Positions 7,710-16,954 are shown, numbered from the stretch's first letter. The stretch: DNA of 64,000 nucleotides from Nitrincola salilacus (GCF_046271865.1 NZ_CP176580.1:124001-188000); one strand, 5' to 3'. The notes: generated from the letters alone by a model not told the origin. Made by a program: numbers and translations.

Positions 7710-8501
7710 ATGAAACATTCAGAATGGATTAGCAAAGCCTATATAAGCTCTAGCCAGGCTCTGGCTAATTGCTATAACACAGCACATATTGGTGGCTGGA
7801 ATGAAAACCACATTACAACAAAGGTTTTGGAGTCTATTGAGTCAATCGGACTAGAGCTTGATTGGAGTGATAAGCCGCAGAAAGTTAGATGGGAAGGATT
7901 CAAGCTCAGAGGAAATTCTGAATATGAGTTTGGCGACATTGTTGTAATAGTAAGAATTTGGGTTACAAGCGACCGTTATGTTGACGGCGTGGCATTTTAT
8001 GAAGCGAAAAGACAGTTCTTCCATGAAAACAATAGTCCAATAGGCTTCTCTTCGCTAAAAGTTGAGCAGCTTTCGAGAATTCATGATCATACATACGCAA
8101 GTAATGTTTTACTTTACGATGTAGACATAGATAATGAAATGGCATTAGCCTCCTCAGTAACAATGCCATTTGTGAAAGAGCTAGTCGAAGCAAAACTAGC
8201 AAATTCATCAGGAAGAATGCTGCATTATTACGGGGAGCCTTGGGTAGTTTCTTTGGCGGGCAACTTGCTAGGGTTGCACTTAGATCTTCGAAAAGAAGTC
8301 GTTGATGAACTGAAGATCTCGACTTCTTCGTACAGAAAACCAAACTTCATACTGAATGCATCTGTAGCACTATTGAGTACACTGGAGCCAAGTCTTGATA
8401 ACTCATTTGTAAATAGTAATGACTATGAGCATTGGATAAAAAAGGATGATCCAAAACCAACCTTCAGTAATACCCCGAAATATGATGGCCCCAGCTTTTA
8501 A
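7710..8501 (+). CDS. Unrecognised protein with possible PD-(D/E)xK nuclease core
   Basis: I do not recognise this 263-residue protein. There is no signal peptide or membrane helix. It starts at ATG 7710 after AGGA. Residues 73-100 give a strand with Gly-Asp (EFGDIVVIVRIW, Asp76), a turn, and a second strand ending in Glu98-Ala-Lys100. With a helix containing Glu32 before it, this spacing fits the PD-(D/E)xK nuclease core. The gene is AT-rich like the two upstream defence genes and runs in the same direction, separated by the intron remnant. It may be an independent defence gene or an added effector. The nuclease idea is inference from three residues. Confidence 0.5.
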   Translation: MKHSEWISKAYISSSQALANCYNTAHIGGWNENHITTKVLESIESIGLELDWSDKPQKVRWEGFKLRGNSEYEFGDIVVIVRIWVTSDRYVDGVAFYEAKRQFFHENNSPIGFSSLKVEQLSRIHDHTYASNVLLYDVDIDNEMALASSVTMPFVKELVEAKLANSSGRMLHYYGEPWVVSLAGNLLGLHLDLRKEVVDELKISTSSYRKPNFILNASVALLSTLEPSLDNSFVNSNDYEHWIKKDDPKPTFSNTPKYDGPSF

Positions 8502-8619
8502 CTCATGTGCGAACAAGGCAAGATATTCTGCATCGATTTGCTGACTAGCCGAGTAGCTTCACTGAAGGCGAGGCAGATTACTGCAATTGGCCGATTGGCG
8601 AACGCCCCCTAAGTTCTAC

Positions 8620-8898
8620 CTACTCCTTCTCAACAGGCGGCACATACCCCTCAGCCTTGTCATAATCCTCACCCGCAAAAAACTTCTGCATCTCCTGCTT
8701 CAAATACTCGCGTGACGAGGCATCCATCATATTCAGGTGCTTCTCGTTGATCAGCATGGTCTGATGGCTCAGCCAGTCCTGCCAGGCTTTCTTTGAAATG
8801 GTTTCATAGATGTTTTCACCGATCGGGCCGGGGTAGGGGGCTCTTTCCAGGCCTTCCAGCTCTTCCTGATACTTACGACAAAATACGGTACGGCTCAT
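8620..8898 (-). CDS. yggX: Probable Fe(2+)-trafficking protein YggX
   Basis: The protein is about 92 residues from the MSRTVFC start. The longer start four codons upstream is less likely because family members begin with MSRTV-C. Conserved features are the single cysteine (Cys7), the block GLERAPYPGPIG and the segment WQDWLSHQTMLINEKHLNM. YggX is a small cytosolic protein that helps protect Fe-S clusters and supports MutY function in enteric bacteria. It follows mutY by 24 bases on the same strand, the conserved mutY-yggX pair. Confidence 0.95.
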   Translation of the reverse strand: MSRTVFCRKYQEELEGLERAPYPGPIGENIYETISKKAWQDWLSHQTMLINEKHLNMMDASSREYLKQEMQKFFAGEDYDKAEGYVPPVEKE

Positions 8899-8922
8899 CT
8901 CTATCTCCATTGCTTAAAACTG

Positions 8923-9987
8923 TCAGTTCAGGCTGTCTGGCTGCTTGCTCAACTGTTGCAGCAATCGCTCAACAGGAGCGGCCAGGCCGACTTTTGAGGG
9001 TTGGTTCATGTTATACCAAAGCTGCTGCGGTTGCTCCATCACAGCGTCGGTAAGTTGTTGCTGCTCTGCTGTAACTCGCATTTCCACGGGTGTGATATCC
9101 AGGTGGAAGTGTGAAAAGGTGTGGCGCACGGGTGGGTGCTGTTTTGCCACCGCTGTATCGAGCGCTGCCAGGTCGCTCACTTCTGGCAGGCTCCACAGGC
9201 CGCCCCAGATGCCGGTGGGTGGTCGTTGCTGCAGGAGTATGTCACCTGCTGCGTTGCGCAGTATCAGCATATAGGTCTGGCGCACGGGGATGGTTTTTCT
9301 GGGTTTGGGCGCGGGGATTTTGTTGGTGATGCCAAGCTTCAATGCTGCACAGTCGCTCTGCAGCGGGCAGGCCGGGCAGTCGGGCTTGCTGCGGGTGCAG
9401 AGCGTGGCGCCCAGGTCCATCATCGCCTGGGTGTAATCGGCGCAGCGTGTGTCTGGTGTGTAGTGTTCGGCATATTGCCAGAGTTGCTTCATGATGGCCG
9501 GTGTTCCTGACCATCCTTCCACGGCATGAAAACGGGTCAGCACGCGTTTTACATTGCCATCCAGTATTGCAGCGCGGCGGTTGAAGGCGATGGAGGCGAT
9601 GGCGCCTGCTGTTGATCGCCCGATACCTGGTAGTTCAGCCAGTGCTTCTACGCTGTTCGGGAACTCGCCGTGATGTTCTGCCTGTATCAGTTGCGCGCAC
9701 TTGTGCAGATTGCGCGCTCTGGCGTAGTAGCCGAGGCCTGTCCAGTGGTGCAGCACTTCGTCGGTGTCGGCTTCGGCGAGTGATTGCAGATCCGGGAAAC
9801 GCTCGATAAAGCGCTGGAAGTAGGGGATCACGGTGCTGACTTGTGTCTGTTGCAGCATGATCTCCGACAGCCAGGTACGATAGGCGGTTTTCTCGGCCTG
9901 CCAGGGCAGGTCGTGGCGGCCATGCTGATCAAACCAGGTCAGAACCGTTTGTTGGAATGCCTTGGGTAACATCAGTTCACTCGCCAT
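8923..9987 (-). CDS. mutY: A/G-specific adenine glycosylase MutY
   Basis: MutY removes adenine mispaired with 8-oxoguanine or guanine. Visible features are MLQQTQV near residue 42, the helix-hairpin-helix LPGIGRSTAGAI near 119-130, the catalytic-region motif GNVKRVLTR, and the 4Fe-4S loop CTRSKPDCPACPLQSDC (Cys spacing 6-2-5) near 199-215. A NUDIX-like C-terminal domain that recognises 8-oxoG follows. The length, about 354, is normal. The ATG at 9987 overlaps the stop of the AsmA-like gene (TGATG), and another ATG lies at 9972. yggX follows in the same operon. Confidence 0.97.
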   Translation of the reverse strand: MASELMLPKAFQQTVLTWFDQHGRHDLPWQAEKTAYRTWLSEIMLQQTQVSTVIPYFQRFIERFPDLQSLAEADTDEVLHHWTGLGYYARARNLHKCAQLIQAEHHGEFPNSVEALAELPGIGRSTAGAIASIAFNRRAAILDGNVKRVLTRFHAVEGWSGTPAIMKQLWQYAEHYTPDTRCADYTQAMMDLGATLCTRSKPDCPACPLQSDCAALKLGITNKIPAPKPRKTIPVRQTYMLILRNAAGDILLQQRPPTGIWGGLWSLPEVSDLAALDTAVAKQHPPVRHTFSHFHLDITPVEMRVTAEQQQLTDAVMEQPQQLWYNMNQPSKVGLAAPVERLLQQLSKQPDSLN

Positions 9988-12197
9988 CACTCTGGGCTCA
10001 GCCCCTGCAACAGGTTACGTACCGCCTCTTCACTCAGCCGCTCCTGTAGCTTCTCGCTCAGGCGCTGCTCCAGCTCTCCGCGCAGCAGTTCTGTGAACTG
10101 GTCGGCATCTGGTCTGCACAGTTGCGCTGCTGGCATGTCAAAGCTGCCGGCACAGACAATCGGAAACTCTCTACCTTGCAGTGCGCTGGCAATCGGGCAG
10201 TTCTGCTCAAACCCTTCATCCTTGGCTGTCAGCCCAAAGCGATAATCCAGCGCCTGTGCGCTCAGATCTATCTGCCCTTGCCCCGTTAGTTGCAGTGCAT
10301 CGAGGTTGGCGTTCAGGTCTTCGTTGATCAGGATACCCTGGCGCACTCTCAGGCTGGCCTGCAGGTTGCTGAAGACGGTGGGGAGCTGTGGCTGTTGTGA
10401 CTGTGATGCTTGTTGTGTTGCCGCCTCTTCGCCTGTCAGCGCCTGGTTGATCTCTCGGCACAGGTTGTTTGCCATATCAAACCCCTGCACTGCGCCATCG
10501 CTCATAGTGAGGCTGATGCTGCCATTGAGCTGACGAATCAGGTCGTGCGGTGATAATCCGGCTGTGGTCAGGTCGGCTTCTGCATTCAGCTGGCCGCTGA
10601 CGGCTCCGCTGTTCTCATTAGTAGTACTCGCCTGCAGATCCTTAAGCAGTGGCCCCAGTTGTACCGACTGTATCGCATGTTGTGAGTCGATCTGCAGCGT
10701 GTCGCCAGTGGCGTCCAATGTCATGCTGTTGCGTATGCTGCCGTCATAGAGGTTGGCATTCAGGCGGCTGAGGTTGATCAGCCCGTTATCTGCCTGCAGT
10801 GTCATGCCGGGGTCGTTGAGTGTCAGGCCAGCAAAGATAAGGCGCTGTAGATCCAGCATGGCGTCGAGCCTGAGGCTGCGCAGCAGGTCGAGGTCTGTCA
10901 GCGGTTCTTGTGAATAGGTGGGTTGTGCGGCTTCTGAGGTGTTAGCTGCGCTATTCTCGGCACTGTTAGCTGCACTGTCGTCATCACTAACATCAGACGC
11001 CGCCCGATAGCGATCAGCATCCAGCACATCACCGCGCAGATGGATATTCAGGTGCTGGTTCTCGCGGCTATAAACCAGTGTTCCGGCCAGGTTGGTGTCG
11101 TCTACACGCAGCACCAGCGGGTTCAGGTGCAGGTATTTGTTCTGAGAGTTGAGCGCCGCATTCAGGCTGATCAGGCGCAGCGCTGCTGGGTCTGCTGTGT
11201 CGGGCAGTGGTCGGCCAAGTGTTTCCATAAAGAGTTTCAGATCAAACGGGGCGATGCTGATCTCGCCCGTCAGGTTCGGCATGGCTGTTTCTGCTGCTTC
11301 AGATTCAGGTGGTGGTAACCCAGAATCATCCAGCACCAGGCGCCCCTGAAGCTGCAGGTTGGCAAGGCTCAGTTTGAAGTTATTCAGGCTGGTGGTGCCG
11401 CTGCGCAGGTCTTTTTCCAGATTGCCCTTCAGGATCATCTCCAGTGGGGCGGGCAGTTCGGTGCCGCTGAGTGCTATCTGGCTGGTCAGGTTGTGGGCCT
11501 GCAACAGCATCTGTTCCGGGCTGAGTAGAAAGTCTCCCTGCAGATTAAGCGTTGCCGTCAGCGCTTCCGGGCCACCACTGCCATGCAGGGTGAAGCTCAG
11601 GTCCGCAGGGAAGCGCTGTTCAGCCAGCAGGTTGCTGGCGGTGATATTCAGGTCGGTCAGTGTCAGGGTCTGGCCCAGCAGCAGGTCCTGATAGTGCAGC
11701 TCGGCATTGCTGATCAGGATGGATGCGATATCCAGCGTTAATAATTTTTGCTCAGCCGAGGCAGGTGCTGCGGTTGTCTCGCTCGGTTGCGGCTTGCTGC
11801 CCTGAGGCAACCAGTTCACTTCGCCTTGCTCATTGCGCTGCAGGTTCAGTTCCAGGCCATCGATCAGTATATCGCGTATCTGCATCTGCCCTGTGGCCAG
11901 TGCCGGCAGGTGCAGCGAGACATGTGCTTTGCGCAGTGATGCAAGATCCGCCTGGCCGGGGTAGCGGGTGGTGATCTCGCGGATATCGAAGCCCACCCAC
12001 GGGAAGATCGACCAACTGACATCGCCATCTATCTGCAGCTCGATACCACCCTGCTCAAGGGCGATGCGCTCGATATCCGGCCGATATTGATTCGGGTTGA
12101 AGAACAGTGTCAGGTAAACCGCGACTGCCAGGAGCAGAGTCATCGCCAGGGCGAAAAGACCCAATATGAGCTTGAGCAGGCGTTTCAACACAATCAT
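9987..12197 (-). CDS. AsmA-family protein
   Basis: This large protein has one N-terminal membrane anchor (LKRLLKLILGLFALAMTLLL) followed by FNPNQYRPDIERIALEQGG, the classic AsmA start. The rest is a long beta-rich periplasmic domain and a C-terminal AsmA_2 part with LNGSISLTMSDGAVQGFDM and QGQIDLSAQALDYRF. AsmA-type proteins act in phospholipid transfer between the two membranes or in outer-membrane assembly. The upstream frame reaches 12272, but the anchor argues for ATG 12197 or, better, GTG 12191, which has AGAAGG six bases before it. It overlaps mutY and is divergent from hisB. Confidence 0.9.
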   Translation of the reverse strand: MIVLKRLLKLILGLFALAMTLLLAVAVYLTLFFNPNQYRPDIERIALEQGGIELQIDGDVSWSIFPWVGFDIREITTRYPGQADLASLRKAHVSLHLPALATGQMQIRDILIDGLELNLQRNEQGEVNWLPQGSKPQPSETTAAPASAEQKLLTLDIASILISNAELHYQDLLLGQTLTLTDLNITASNLLAEQRFPADLSFTLHGSGGPEALTATLNLQGDFLLSPEQMLLQAHNLTSQIALSGTELPAPLEMILKGNLEKDLRSGTTSLNNFKLSLANLQLQGRLVLDDSGLPPPESEAAETAMPNLTGEISIAPFDLKLFMETLGRPLPDTADPAALRLISLNAALNSQNKYLHLNPLVLRVDDTNLAGTLVYSRENQHLNIHLRGDVLDADRYRAASDVSDDDSAANSAENSAANTSEAAQPTYSQEPLTDLDLLRSLRLDAMLDLQRLIFAGLTLNDPGMTLQADNGLINLSRLNANLYDGSIRNSMTLDATGDTLQIDSQHAIQSVQLGPLLKDLQASTTNENSGAVSGQLNAEADLTTAGLSPHDLIRQLNGSISLTMSDGAVQGFDMANNLCREINQALTGEEAATQQASQSQQPQLPTVFSNLQASLRVRQGILINEDLNANLDALQLTGQGQIDLSAQALDYRFGLTAKDEGFEQNCPIASALQGREFPIVCAGSFDMPAAQLCRPDADQFTELLRGELEQRLSEKLQERLSEEAVRNLLQGLSPE

Positions 12198-12365
12198 CCT
12201 TCTGGCAGTTCGAGGTTGCGGTTTTTGGTGTACGTTTTGGTGCACGCTTTTTGTGGCACGTTTTGGAGGCATGAGTGTAACGAATTTTTCGGCTCACGAG
12301 TATGTTCAATGCACTTCAGTGCAACTCTATGACAACGGAAACTGCCGTTATGCTGACGATAACGG

Positions 12366-12371
12366 TATAAT
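12366..12371 (+). promoter_or_regulatory. Candidate -10 element of the his operon
   Basis: TATAAT lies 47 bases before hisB. The -35 is not clear; the best candidate is near 12342-12347 with 18-base spacing. A small hairpin (AACGG/CCGTT, about 12335-12350) lies just upstream. Confidence 0.45.
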
Positions 12372-12417
12372 GCTTTTTTTCAATAAACAGTCTAATGATC
12401 AGATGGCGGAGATAAGC

Positions 12418-13011
12418 ATGGCAGATCGCACAGCCAGGGTGACTCGCAATACACTTGAGACCCAGATTACGGTCGCGGTGAACCTGGATGGTACCGGTCA
12501 GTTTGAGGCAGATACTGGCGTTCCTTTTCTTGAGCACATGATGGACCAGATCGCTCGACATGGCATGATCGACATCGAGGTGAATGCGGTGGGTGATCTG
12601 CATATCGATGACCACCACACAGTGGAGGATATCGGTATCACACTGGGTCAGGCGTTCAAGCAGGCGGTGGGCGACAAGAAGGGTATCCGTCGTTATGGCC
12701 ACGCTTACGTGCCGCTGGATGAAGCGCTGTCTCGCGTGGTGATCGACTTCTCCGGCCGCCCAGGTCTGGAGATGGATGTCGCGTTCACACGTGGCAGTGT
12801 GGGTGGCTTCGATGTGGATCTGTTCAGCGAGTTCTTCCACGGTTTCGTCAATCATGCGCAGGTCTCGCTGCATATTGATAACCTCAAGGGCAAGAATACG
12901 CACCATCAGGCCGAGACTATCTTCAAGGCGTTTGGTCGTGCGCTGCGCATGGCGCTGGAAGCTGATCCGCGCGGCGAAGGTATCATGCCATCCACCAAAG
13001 GGTGTCTGTAA
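12418..13011 (+). CDS. hisB: Imidazoleglycerol-phosphate dehydratase HisB
   Basis: HisB removes water from imidazole-glycerol phosphate in histidine synthesis. The 197-residue monofunctional form is complete, without the phosphatase domain fused in E. coli. Metal-binding motifs are DDHHTVED (residues 64-71) and HHQAE (162-166), with FLEHM near 38-42. The start MADRTARV has GGAG seven bases upstream. The longer upstream frame runs through the promoter and is not used. It heads hisB-hisH-hisA-hisF. Confidence 0.97.
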   Translation: MADRTARVTRNTLETQITVAVNLDGTGQFEADTGVPFLEHMMDQIARHGMIDIEVNAVGDLHIDDHHTVEDIGITLGQAFKQAVGDKKGIRRYGHAYVPLDEALSRVVIDFSGRPGLEMDVAFTRGSVGGFDVDLFSEFFHGFVNHAQVSLHIDNLKGKNTHHQAETIFKAFGRALRMALEADPRGEGIMPSTKGCL

Positions 13012-13013
13012 TC

Positions 13014-13661
13014 ATGAGCAGTATTGCCGTTATCGATTATGGTATGGGTAATCTGCACTCTGTCGCCAAGGCGCTGGAGCATGTGCAGCCGGGTGTGGAG
13101 GTGCTGGTGACGGCTGATCCGCAGCAGGTACGCGATGCTGATCGTGTGTTGCTGCCGGGTGTCGGCGCGATCCGCGATTGCATGGCCGAGATTCGCCGTC
13201 TGGGTGTGGATGCCGAAGTGGCGGAAGCGATCCGTTCCGGCAAGCCTTTTCTGGGTATCTGCGTTGGCTTTCAGGCACTGATGAGCTTCTCGGAAGAGAA
13301 TGGCGGCGTGGAGTGTCTGGATGAGTACGAGGGCCGCGTCAATTTCTTTGGCGATAACCTCAAGGATCAGCAGGGCGAGCGCCTCAAGGTGCCGCATATG
13401 GGCTGGAATCAGGTGGAGCAGACTGTTGATCATCCTCTGTGGCAGGGGATAGACAACGGCAGCCGTTTCTATTTTGTCCACAGCTATTATGTGCGTGTGA
13501 ATAACCCGGCACTGGTGGCAGGCACCTGTGAATATGGTGTGCCGTTTGATGTGGCACTGGCGCAGAACAATGTATTTGCCGTGCAGTTCCATCCCGAAAA
13601 AAGTCAGAAGGCCGGTCTGCAACTGCTGCAGAACTTTCTGAACTGGGATGGCAAGCGCTGA
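13014..13661 (+). CDS. hisH: Imidazole glycerol phosphate synthase, glutaminase subunit HisH
   Basis: HisH splits glutamine and passes ammonia to HisF. The 215-residue protein has the class I amidotransferase triad: Cys83 in GICVGFQ, and His193 and Glu195 in FHPEKS. The substrate-side motif YGMGNLHS is near the N-terminus. The start MSSIAVIDYG lies two bases after the hisB stop, so a tight operon is clear. The GICVGFQ sequence departs slightly from the common GICLGMQ, with no expected effect on the nucleophile. Confidence 0.97.
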   Translation: MSSIAVIDYGMGNLHSVAKALEHVQPGVEVLVTADPQQVRDADRVLLPGVGAIRDCMAEIRRLGVDAEVAEAIRSGKPFLGICVGFQALMSFSEENGGVECLDEYEGRVNFFGDNLKDQQGERLKVPHMGWNQVEQTVDHPLWQGIDNGSRFYFVHSYYVRVNNPALVAGTCEYGVPFDVALAQNNVFAVQFHPEKSQKAGLQLLQNFLNWDGKR

Positions 13662-13732
13662 GTAGCTGTCCCGGTCGGGCTGTGATGGCCACCGGTGATG
13701 GGATCTGAAAACCGATACAACTGGAAATCAAG

Positions 13733-14473
13733 ATGGTAATTATTCCCGCGATCGACCTGAAAGATGGCAAGTGTGTACGTCTGCGTCAGGGGCGTATGGA
13801 TGAGTCGACAGTTTTCTCCGACAACCCGGTCGAGATGGCCGCAAAATGGGTGGAGGCTGGCTGTCGCAGGCTGCATCTGGTCGACCTGAATGGTGCGTTT
13901 GCCGGTGAGCCGGTCAATGGCGAGATTGTGCGTGCGATTGCTGAGGCTTTCCCCGATCTGCCGATTCAGATCGGTGGTGGTATCCGCACGGCCGAAACGA
14001 TTCAGGCTTATCTGGATGCGGGCGTCGATTACGTGATCATCGGTACCAAAGCGGTCAAGGAACCAGCGTTCGTGACCGAGATGTGCCAGCGTTTCCCCGG
14101 CCATATCATTGTCGGTCTGGATGCGCAGGATGGTTTTGTTGCGACCGACGGCTGGGCCGAGATCAGCAGCGTGCGTGCCACCGATCTGGCGAAGCAGTTC
14201 AGCCGTGATGGTGTGTCCTCCATTGTTTACACCGATATCAGCCGCGACGGCATGATGCAGGGCGTGAATGTGGAAGCGACCGTTGCACTGGCACAGGAAG
14301 CAGGCATCCCCGTGATCGCGTCTGGCGGCGTGACGGATCTTGAAGATATCCGTCGTCTGGCGGCTGTGGCCGATCAGGGCATTCTGGGTGCAATCACCGG
14401 TCGTGCCATCTATGAAGGTACGATCGATCTGGCTGAAGCACAGGCGCTGAGCGATCAACTGACCGCAGGCTGA
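13733..14473 (+). CDS. hisA: ProFAR isomerase HisA
   Basis: HisA converts ProFAR to PRFAR in histidine synthesis by an Amadori rearrangement. The 246-residue TIM barrel has the general acid/base Asp8 (IIPAIDLKDG), the phosphate-binding GGGIRT and a second phosphate loop ASGGVTD. The second catalytic Asp lies in VGLDAQDG. It begins 71 bases after hisH and is 10 bases before hisF. Confidence 0.97.
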   Translation: MVIIPAIDLKDGKCVRLRQGRMDESTVFSDNPVEMAAKWVEAGCRRLHLVDLNGAFAGEPVNGEIVRAIAEAFPDLPIQIGGGIRTAETIQAYLDAGVDYVIIGTKAVKEPAFVTEMCQRFPGHIIVGLDAQDGFVATDGWAEISSVRATDLAKQFSRDGVSSIVYTDISRDGMMQGVNVEATVALAQEAGIPVIASGGVTDLEDIRRLAAVADQGILGAITGRAIYEGTIDLAEAQALSDQLTAG

Positions 14474-14483
14474 GGAGTTAGGC

Positions 14484-15260
14484 ATGGCACTGGCAAAACG
14501 CATTATCCCTTGTCTGGACGTCGAAAACGGTCGTGTGGTCAAGGGTGTGAAGTTCCTGGATATCCGCGATGCCGGCGATCCGGTGGAGATCGCACGCCGC
14601 TATGAGCAGCAGGGCGCGGATGAGATCACTTTTCTGGATATCACCGCGAGCCACGAAGGGCGTGATACCACGGTGCAGACGGTTGAGCGTATGGCGGCCG
14701 AGGTGTTTATTCCGCTGACCGTCGGTGGCGGCATCCGCACCTGTGAGGATATCCGGCGCATGCTGAATGCCGGTGCCGATAAGGTCTCGATCAATACTGC
14801 TGCCGTGTTCAATCCCGAGTTTGTCCGCGAAGCCGCACAGCGTTTCGGTTCGCAGTGTATTGTTGTCGCGATCGATGCCAAGCAGGTGTCAGGCCCGGGG
14901 GAAGAGCCACGCTGGGAGATCTTTACCCACGGCGGGCGCAAGCCAACCGGGATCGATGTGGTTGAATGGGCGCGCAAGATGGTGGATCTCGGTGCCGGTG
15001 AGATACTGCTGACATCAATGGATCAGGATGGCATGAAGTCCGGTTTTGATCTGGGTCTGACACGTGCGGTGAGTGAGGCGGTGCCGGTGCCGGTGATTGC
15101 ATCCGGTGGCGTGGGTACGCTGGATCATCTGGTGGATGGTGTCGTTGCAGGCAAGGCAGATGCTGTTCTGGCTGCGTCGATCTTCCACTTCAATGAATAC
15201 ACTATTCCGCAGGCCAAGCAGTATATGCGTGATCGTGGGGTAGAGGTCAGGCTGGATTGA
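14484..15260 (+). CDS. hisF: Imidazole glycerol phosphate synthase, cyclase subunit HisF
   Basis: HisF joins ammonia from HisH to PRFAR, giving imidazole-glycerol phosphate and AICAR. The 258-residue TIM barrel starts AKRIIPCLDVENGRVVKG with catalytic Asp11. It carries the second Asp in VVAIDAK (near 131), and phosphate loops VGGGIRT and ASGGVG. GAGTT precedes the ATG. No hisIE follows; the next gene is convergent. Confidence 0.97.
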   Translation: MALAKRIIPCLDVENGRVVKGVKFLDIRDAGDPVEIARRYEQQGADEITFLDITASHEGRDTTVQTVERMAAEVFIPLTVGGGIRTCEDIRRMLNAGADKVSINTAAVFNPEFVREAAQRFGSQCIVVAIDAKQVSGPGEEPRWEIFTHGGRKPTGIDVVEWARKMVDLGAGEILLTSMDQDGMKSGFDLGLTRAVSEAVPVPVIASGGVGTLDHLVDGVVAGKADAVLAASIFHFNEYTIPQAKQYMRDRGVEVRLD

Positions 15261-15275
15261 TCAGCTTTATCAAGG

Positions 15276-15704
15276 TCATACCCAGCTCAGAGCTGAGGCG
15301 TCCTGTCTGGCTCTGAGTTCTACCGTGTTGCCGTCCGGGTCTTCGATATACACTGAGCGGCCCATCCCTTCTGAGCCATAGCGCTCGATGAATTCACCAC
15401 CTTCAATTCCCTTGTTGTGCAGATAATCCAGAATCTCCTGTTCAGACAGCGGCTCCAGCAACAGGCAGAAGTGATCCAGATTTCTGCCTGTTTCTGCTGG
15501 TGCCTCGCCTCCTTTACGCCCCATTTCGCTGTCGGTGGTGACCAGGTCGATCAGGGCGTTGCCTGCACGCAGTTGTATCAGTCCTTTTTCCGGTGGTAAC
15601 TCTCTTTCCACTACACAGCCGAGTACATCGACATAAAAGGCCAGCATCCTGTCCAGATGCGCAGTGCGCAACACGATATGATCGATCGCGGCTATCCTGA
15701 ACAT
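15276..15704 (-). CDS. VOC-family (glyoxalase-like) protein
   Basis: The 142-residue protein has two beta-alpha-beta-beta-beta modules of the vicinal oxygen chelate fold. Possible metal ligands are His9 (DHIVLR), His in NLDHFCL near 78 and Glu in DPDGNTVELR near 130. Members include glyoxalase I, ring-cleaving dioxygenases and resistance proteins. This one matches the short group often labelled VOC family virulence protein, and its substrate is unknown. It converges with hisF with only 15 bases between. Confidence 0.85.
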   Translation of the reverse strand: MFRIAAIDHIVLRTAHLDRMLAFYVDVLGCVVERELPPEKGLIQLRAGNALIDLVTTDSEMGRKGGEAPAETGRNLDHFCLLLEPLSEQEILDYLHNKGIEGGEFIERYGSEGMGRSVYIEDPDGNTVELRARQDASALSWV

Positions 15705-15764
15705 CTCGACCTCCTTGGGCGCTGTGTTGTCTGTCTATTCAGTGTAGTGGATTAATCAGGTGCA

Positions 15765-16667
15765 TCAATTGAGCGATGACTGAAGCTCCTCAGAAAGCTG
15801 ACTGGCAACATCCTGATTGCGTCCCGACGCTTCCACCAGCTGCTGTGTACCCGCTACCAGCTTGTCTACTGTTTTCAGTACCTGGTCTGAAGAGGCCAGT
15901 TGTTGGCGCAGCTGTGTAATGGTGGTCTGAGCCGCCCCGGCACTTTGCTTGGAGATGGCCGACAGCGTGGTCAGTTTTTCGGTGGTTTGCCGCGAGATAT
16001 CCACACTGGTGTTGATCAGTTGCTGAACATCATGCTGTTTGGTCAGTACAGAGCCAGACATCTCCATGATCACGCGCATCTCGGCCTGAATCTGTTCTGC
16101 CGAATGGTTGGCTGTAGTGGCCAGCGAGCGGACCTCATCTGCCACCACGGCAAAACCACGGCCATGCTCGCCTGCTCGTGCGGCTTCAATCGCGGCATTC
16201 AGGGCCAGCAGGTTGGTCTGGTCGGCAATACCTTTGATCGACTCCACCAGCTTGTCGATATTCTTGCTCTTGCTTTCAAGTTCGGTAAGGCGCGTCGTGA
16301 AATCAGCAATATAGCTGGCAGATTGCTCGATGTTATGGCCCAGCTTGGTCAGAAAGCTGATGCACTCCTGGCCGGTTTCGGTCGTCTGATCAGCAAGCGA
16401 GCTTGCCTCGGATGAGGAGGCTTCGATCTCGTGTGACTGATGAACAAACGCTTCAACCTGCTGATGAGTCGATTCAATCTCTTTCAGGCGCTGTATGGCA
16501 TTCTGCTGGATACTTCTGGATTGGTTACTGAGCTCTTGGGCCTGTGACAGGGTTGCGCTCTGGCGCAGGGTGGTGAGTTGTGCTGCCTGCTTGCGTAGAG
16601 TTGCCAGCTCCTGGCTGTCTACCATTTCAAATCCTGCCGGGGATGATTTCTTGAACCAGTTGATCAT
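15765..16667 (-). CDS. Soluble methyl-accepting chemotaxis protein
   Basis: The 300-residue protein has no membrane helix and no clear sensor domain. It has a short N-terminus, a coiled coil and a chemotaxis signalling domain with the hairpin tip IADQTNLLALNAAIEAARAGE near 147-167, followed by GRGFAVVADEVRSLA. It should bind CheW/CheA and change CheA kinase activity from the cytoplasm. The sensory input is unknown and may come from a partner. It is divergent from the diguanylate cyclase gene, with a perfect palindrome in between. Confidence 0.9.
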   Translation of the reverse strand: MINWFKKSSPAGFEMVDSQELATLRKQAAQLTTLRQSATLSQAQELSNQSRSIQQNAIQRLKEIESTHQQVEAFVHQSHEIEASSSEASSLADQTTETGQECISFLTKLGHNIEQSASYIADFTTRLTELESKSKNIDKLVESIKGIADQTNLLALNAAIEAARAGEHGRGFAVVADEVRSLATTANHSAEQIQAEMRVIMEMSGSVLTKQHDVQQLINTSVDISRQTTEKLTTLSAISKQSAGAAQTTITQLRQQLASSDQVLKTVDKLVAGTQQLVEASGRNQDVASQLSEELQSSLN

Positions 16668-16843
16668 GCAAAAGCCTCTGAGACTAGTGTGCCAGCTGTT
16701 TTTCGGTCGACCATGCGCGTGTGCTACACGGTGGGCAACTGGCTGGGTTACTTGTTGTTATTAGTATGCAGCCGTGGATCAGCTGGTCTGCAAGCATAAT
16801 GTAAAAAATGTGTCAGGTCAGCATTCTGATCAGTGTCTGAGTA

Positions 16844-16859
16844 AATGTATCGATACATT
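16844..16859. promoter_or_regulatory. 16-bp perfect palindrome between divergent genes
   Basis: AATGTATCGATACATT reads the same on both strands. It lies between the chemotaxis gene and the diguanylate cyclase gene, about 96 bases before the latter, where a dimeric regulator could act. No regulator is known. Confidence 0.4.
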
Positions 16860-16954
16860 AGGGCATGGTGATTATCTGATTGAAATTTCAGCGCGCAAAA
16901 TGGCTTCCTAAACTATAGTGCTTAAGTACTGGTAGATTTTCGAGTAGTCGTCCT

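Noticed and set aside
12166..12417. N-terminal extension of hisB
   Set aside because: It would cross the candidate promoter and the AsmA start. HisB relatives begin at MADRTARV-like sequence, which has its own ribosome site.
13604..14542. Long minus-strand frame opposite hisA
   Set aside because: It runs fully antisense to a clear hisA gene and its text has no family pattern. It exists because of codon bias in the true gene.
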